DNA from: CAYZJD01 sp964478455
GTDB lineage: Bacteria; Acidobacteriota; Terriglobia; Bryobacterales; Bryobacteraceae
DNA: 23,006 nucleotides
Direction of reading: 5' to 3'
NCBI GenBank assembly: GCA_964478455.1
Contig: CAYZJD010000020.1
Coordinates: forward strand, 1 to 23,006
Shown here: positions 22,868-23,006 of the stretch, in pieces
How the letters are laid out: each line of letters opens with the position of its first letter
How positions within the stretch are numbered: the stretch's first letter is position 1
The notes under the pieces: generated by a model
Seen by the model: the letters and a program-made list of their open reading frames with translations, nothing else
What the model was told of the DNA's origin: nothing
The model's database searches: none
Position numbers and translations under genes: made by a program

Positions 22868-22992
22868 CTTTCGACCGGTGTCGTGGTGTCGTGGACGCCG
22901 TCAGCGAGCGACCACCGGCGGGCCGTTCGCGCCTCCATCGCCGCGACCCGGTCCAGCTTCGGCAGGTTCCACGGTTCCACCGCGGTTCCCAT
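22864..22992 (-). CDS. Possible small ORF of 42 codons, function unknown
   Basis: An ATG at 22992 with AGGA a few bases before it opens a 42-codon frame that ends with TGA at 22864-22866, inside the -35 element of the ferredoxin promoter. Third codon positions are almost all G or C, as in the real genes here, and the sequence (MGTAVEPWNLPKLDRV at the start) has a plausible composition. An in-frame TAG at 23002-23004 limits it upstream, so it does not continue out of the window. I recognise no family and there is no second line of evidence, so it could be chance in a GC-rich sequence. Confidence 0.25.
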   Translation of the reverse strand: MGTAVEPWNLPKLDRVAAMEARTARRWSLADGVHDTTTPVES

Positions 22993-23006
22993 GGTTCCTG
23001 GCTAGC

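Noticed and set aside
22967..23000. Four GGTTCC units and a double GTGTCGTG nearby
   Set aside because: Too short and irregular to call a repeat array; may be coding or chance.
1..23006. CRISPR array, tRNA, transposase or prophage genes
   Set aside because: No regularly spaced repeats, tRNA-like arms or integrase/transposase motifs were seen.

Overview
The window is a 23 kb, GC-rich, gene-dense stretch of a Gram-negative chromosome. It contains an outer-membrane beta-barrel, Tat-like and lipoprotein signals, an NtrC/NtrY-type two-component pair and many exported proteins of unknown function. This mix, with a two-domain exported esterase and an SPFH/prohibitin protein, fits an Acidobacteriota genome of the Solibacter/Bryobacter type. 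That is an inference from gene content, not a phylogenetic result. A 10-N scaffold gap at 15085-15094 and two suspected sequence errors indicate a draft assembly, possibly from a metagenome.

Left end (1-4106): the 3' tail of a plus-strand thioredoxin-reductase-like gene converges on a minus-strand exported serine hydrolase (PF00144 type). Next comes a plus-strand pair, an antibiotic-biosynthesis-monooxygenase-like protein and an iron-type alcohol dehydrogenase/maleylacetate-reductase relative. They are separated by only 5 bases. A minus-strand exported protein with a GATase-like fold follows.

Surface-glycan operon (4161-8410, minus): in transcription order it encodes a polytopic membrane protein, a processive family-2 glycosyltransferase, a membrane-anchored bactofilin-like protein and a YaiO-type outer-membrane barrel. 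Overlaps are 4 bases or gaps are under 30. The plausible job is synthesis and export of a polysaccharide.

Sensor operon (8565-14194, minus): it encodes an exported protein of unknown function, a family-5 (peptide-type) solute-binding protein, an NtrY-like histidine kinase and an NtrC-like sigma-54 activator. The last three are coupled by 4-base overlaps and no permease gene is present. The binding protein may therefore serve sensing rather than uptake. Just past the regulator lies a decayed fragment of an OpuAC-like gene and a perfect hairpin.

Middle (14327-16253, minus): an SPFH/prohibitin-family gene is split by the scaffold gap and an amber codon, and follows an L,D-transpeptidase gene.

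Osmoprotectant operon (16381-20722, minus): ATPase, permease, a two-domain exported esterase and an OpuAC-type substrate-binding lipoprotein. The junction between the last two is disturbed by an apparent one-base deletion near 17210. Adding the base gives the esterase a stop and the binding protein a good ribosome-binding site and signal peptide.

Right end (20819-23006, minus): an AmmeMemoRadiSam-type radical SAM protein, an Rrf2 regulator with three cysteines in the IscR region, and a seven-iron-type ferredoxin with a recognisable sigma-70-like promoter. All three are likely iron-sulfur proteins. No tRNA, rRNA, CRISPR array, transposase or phage gene was seen.
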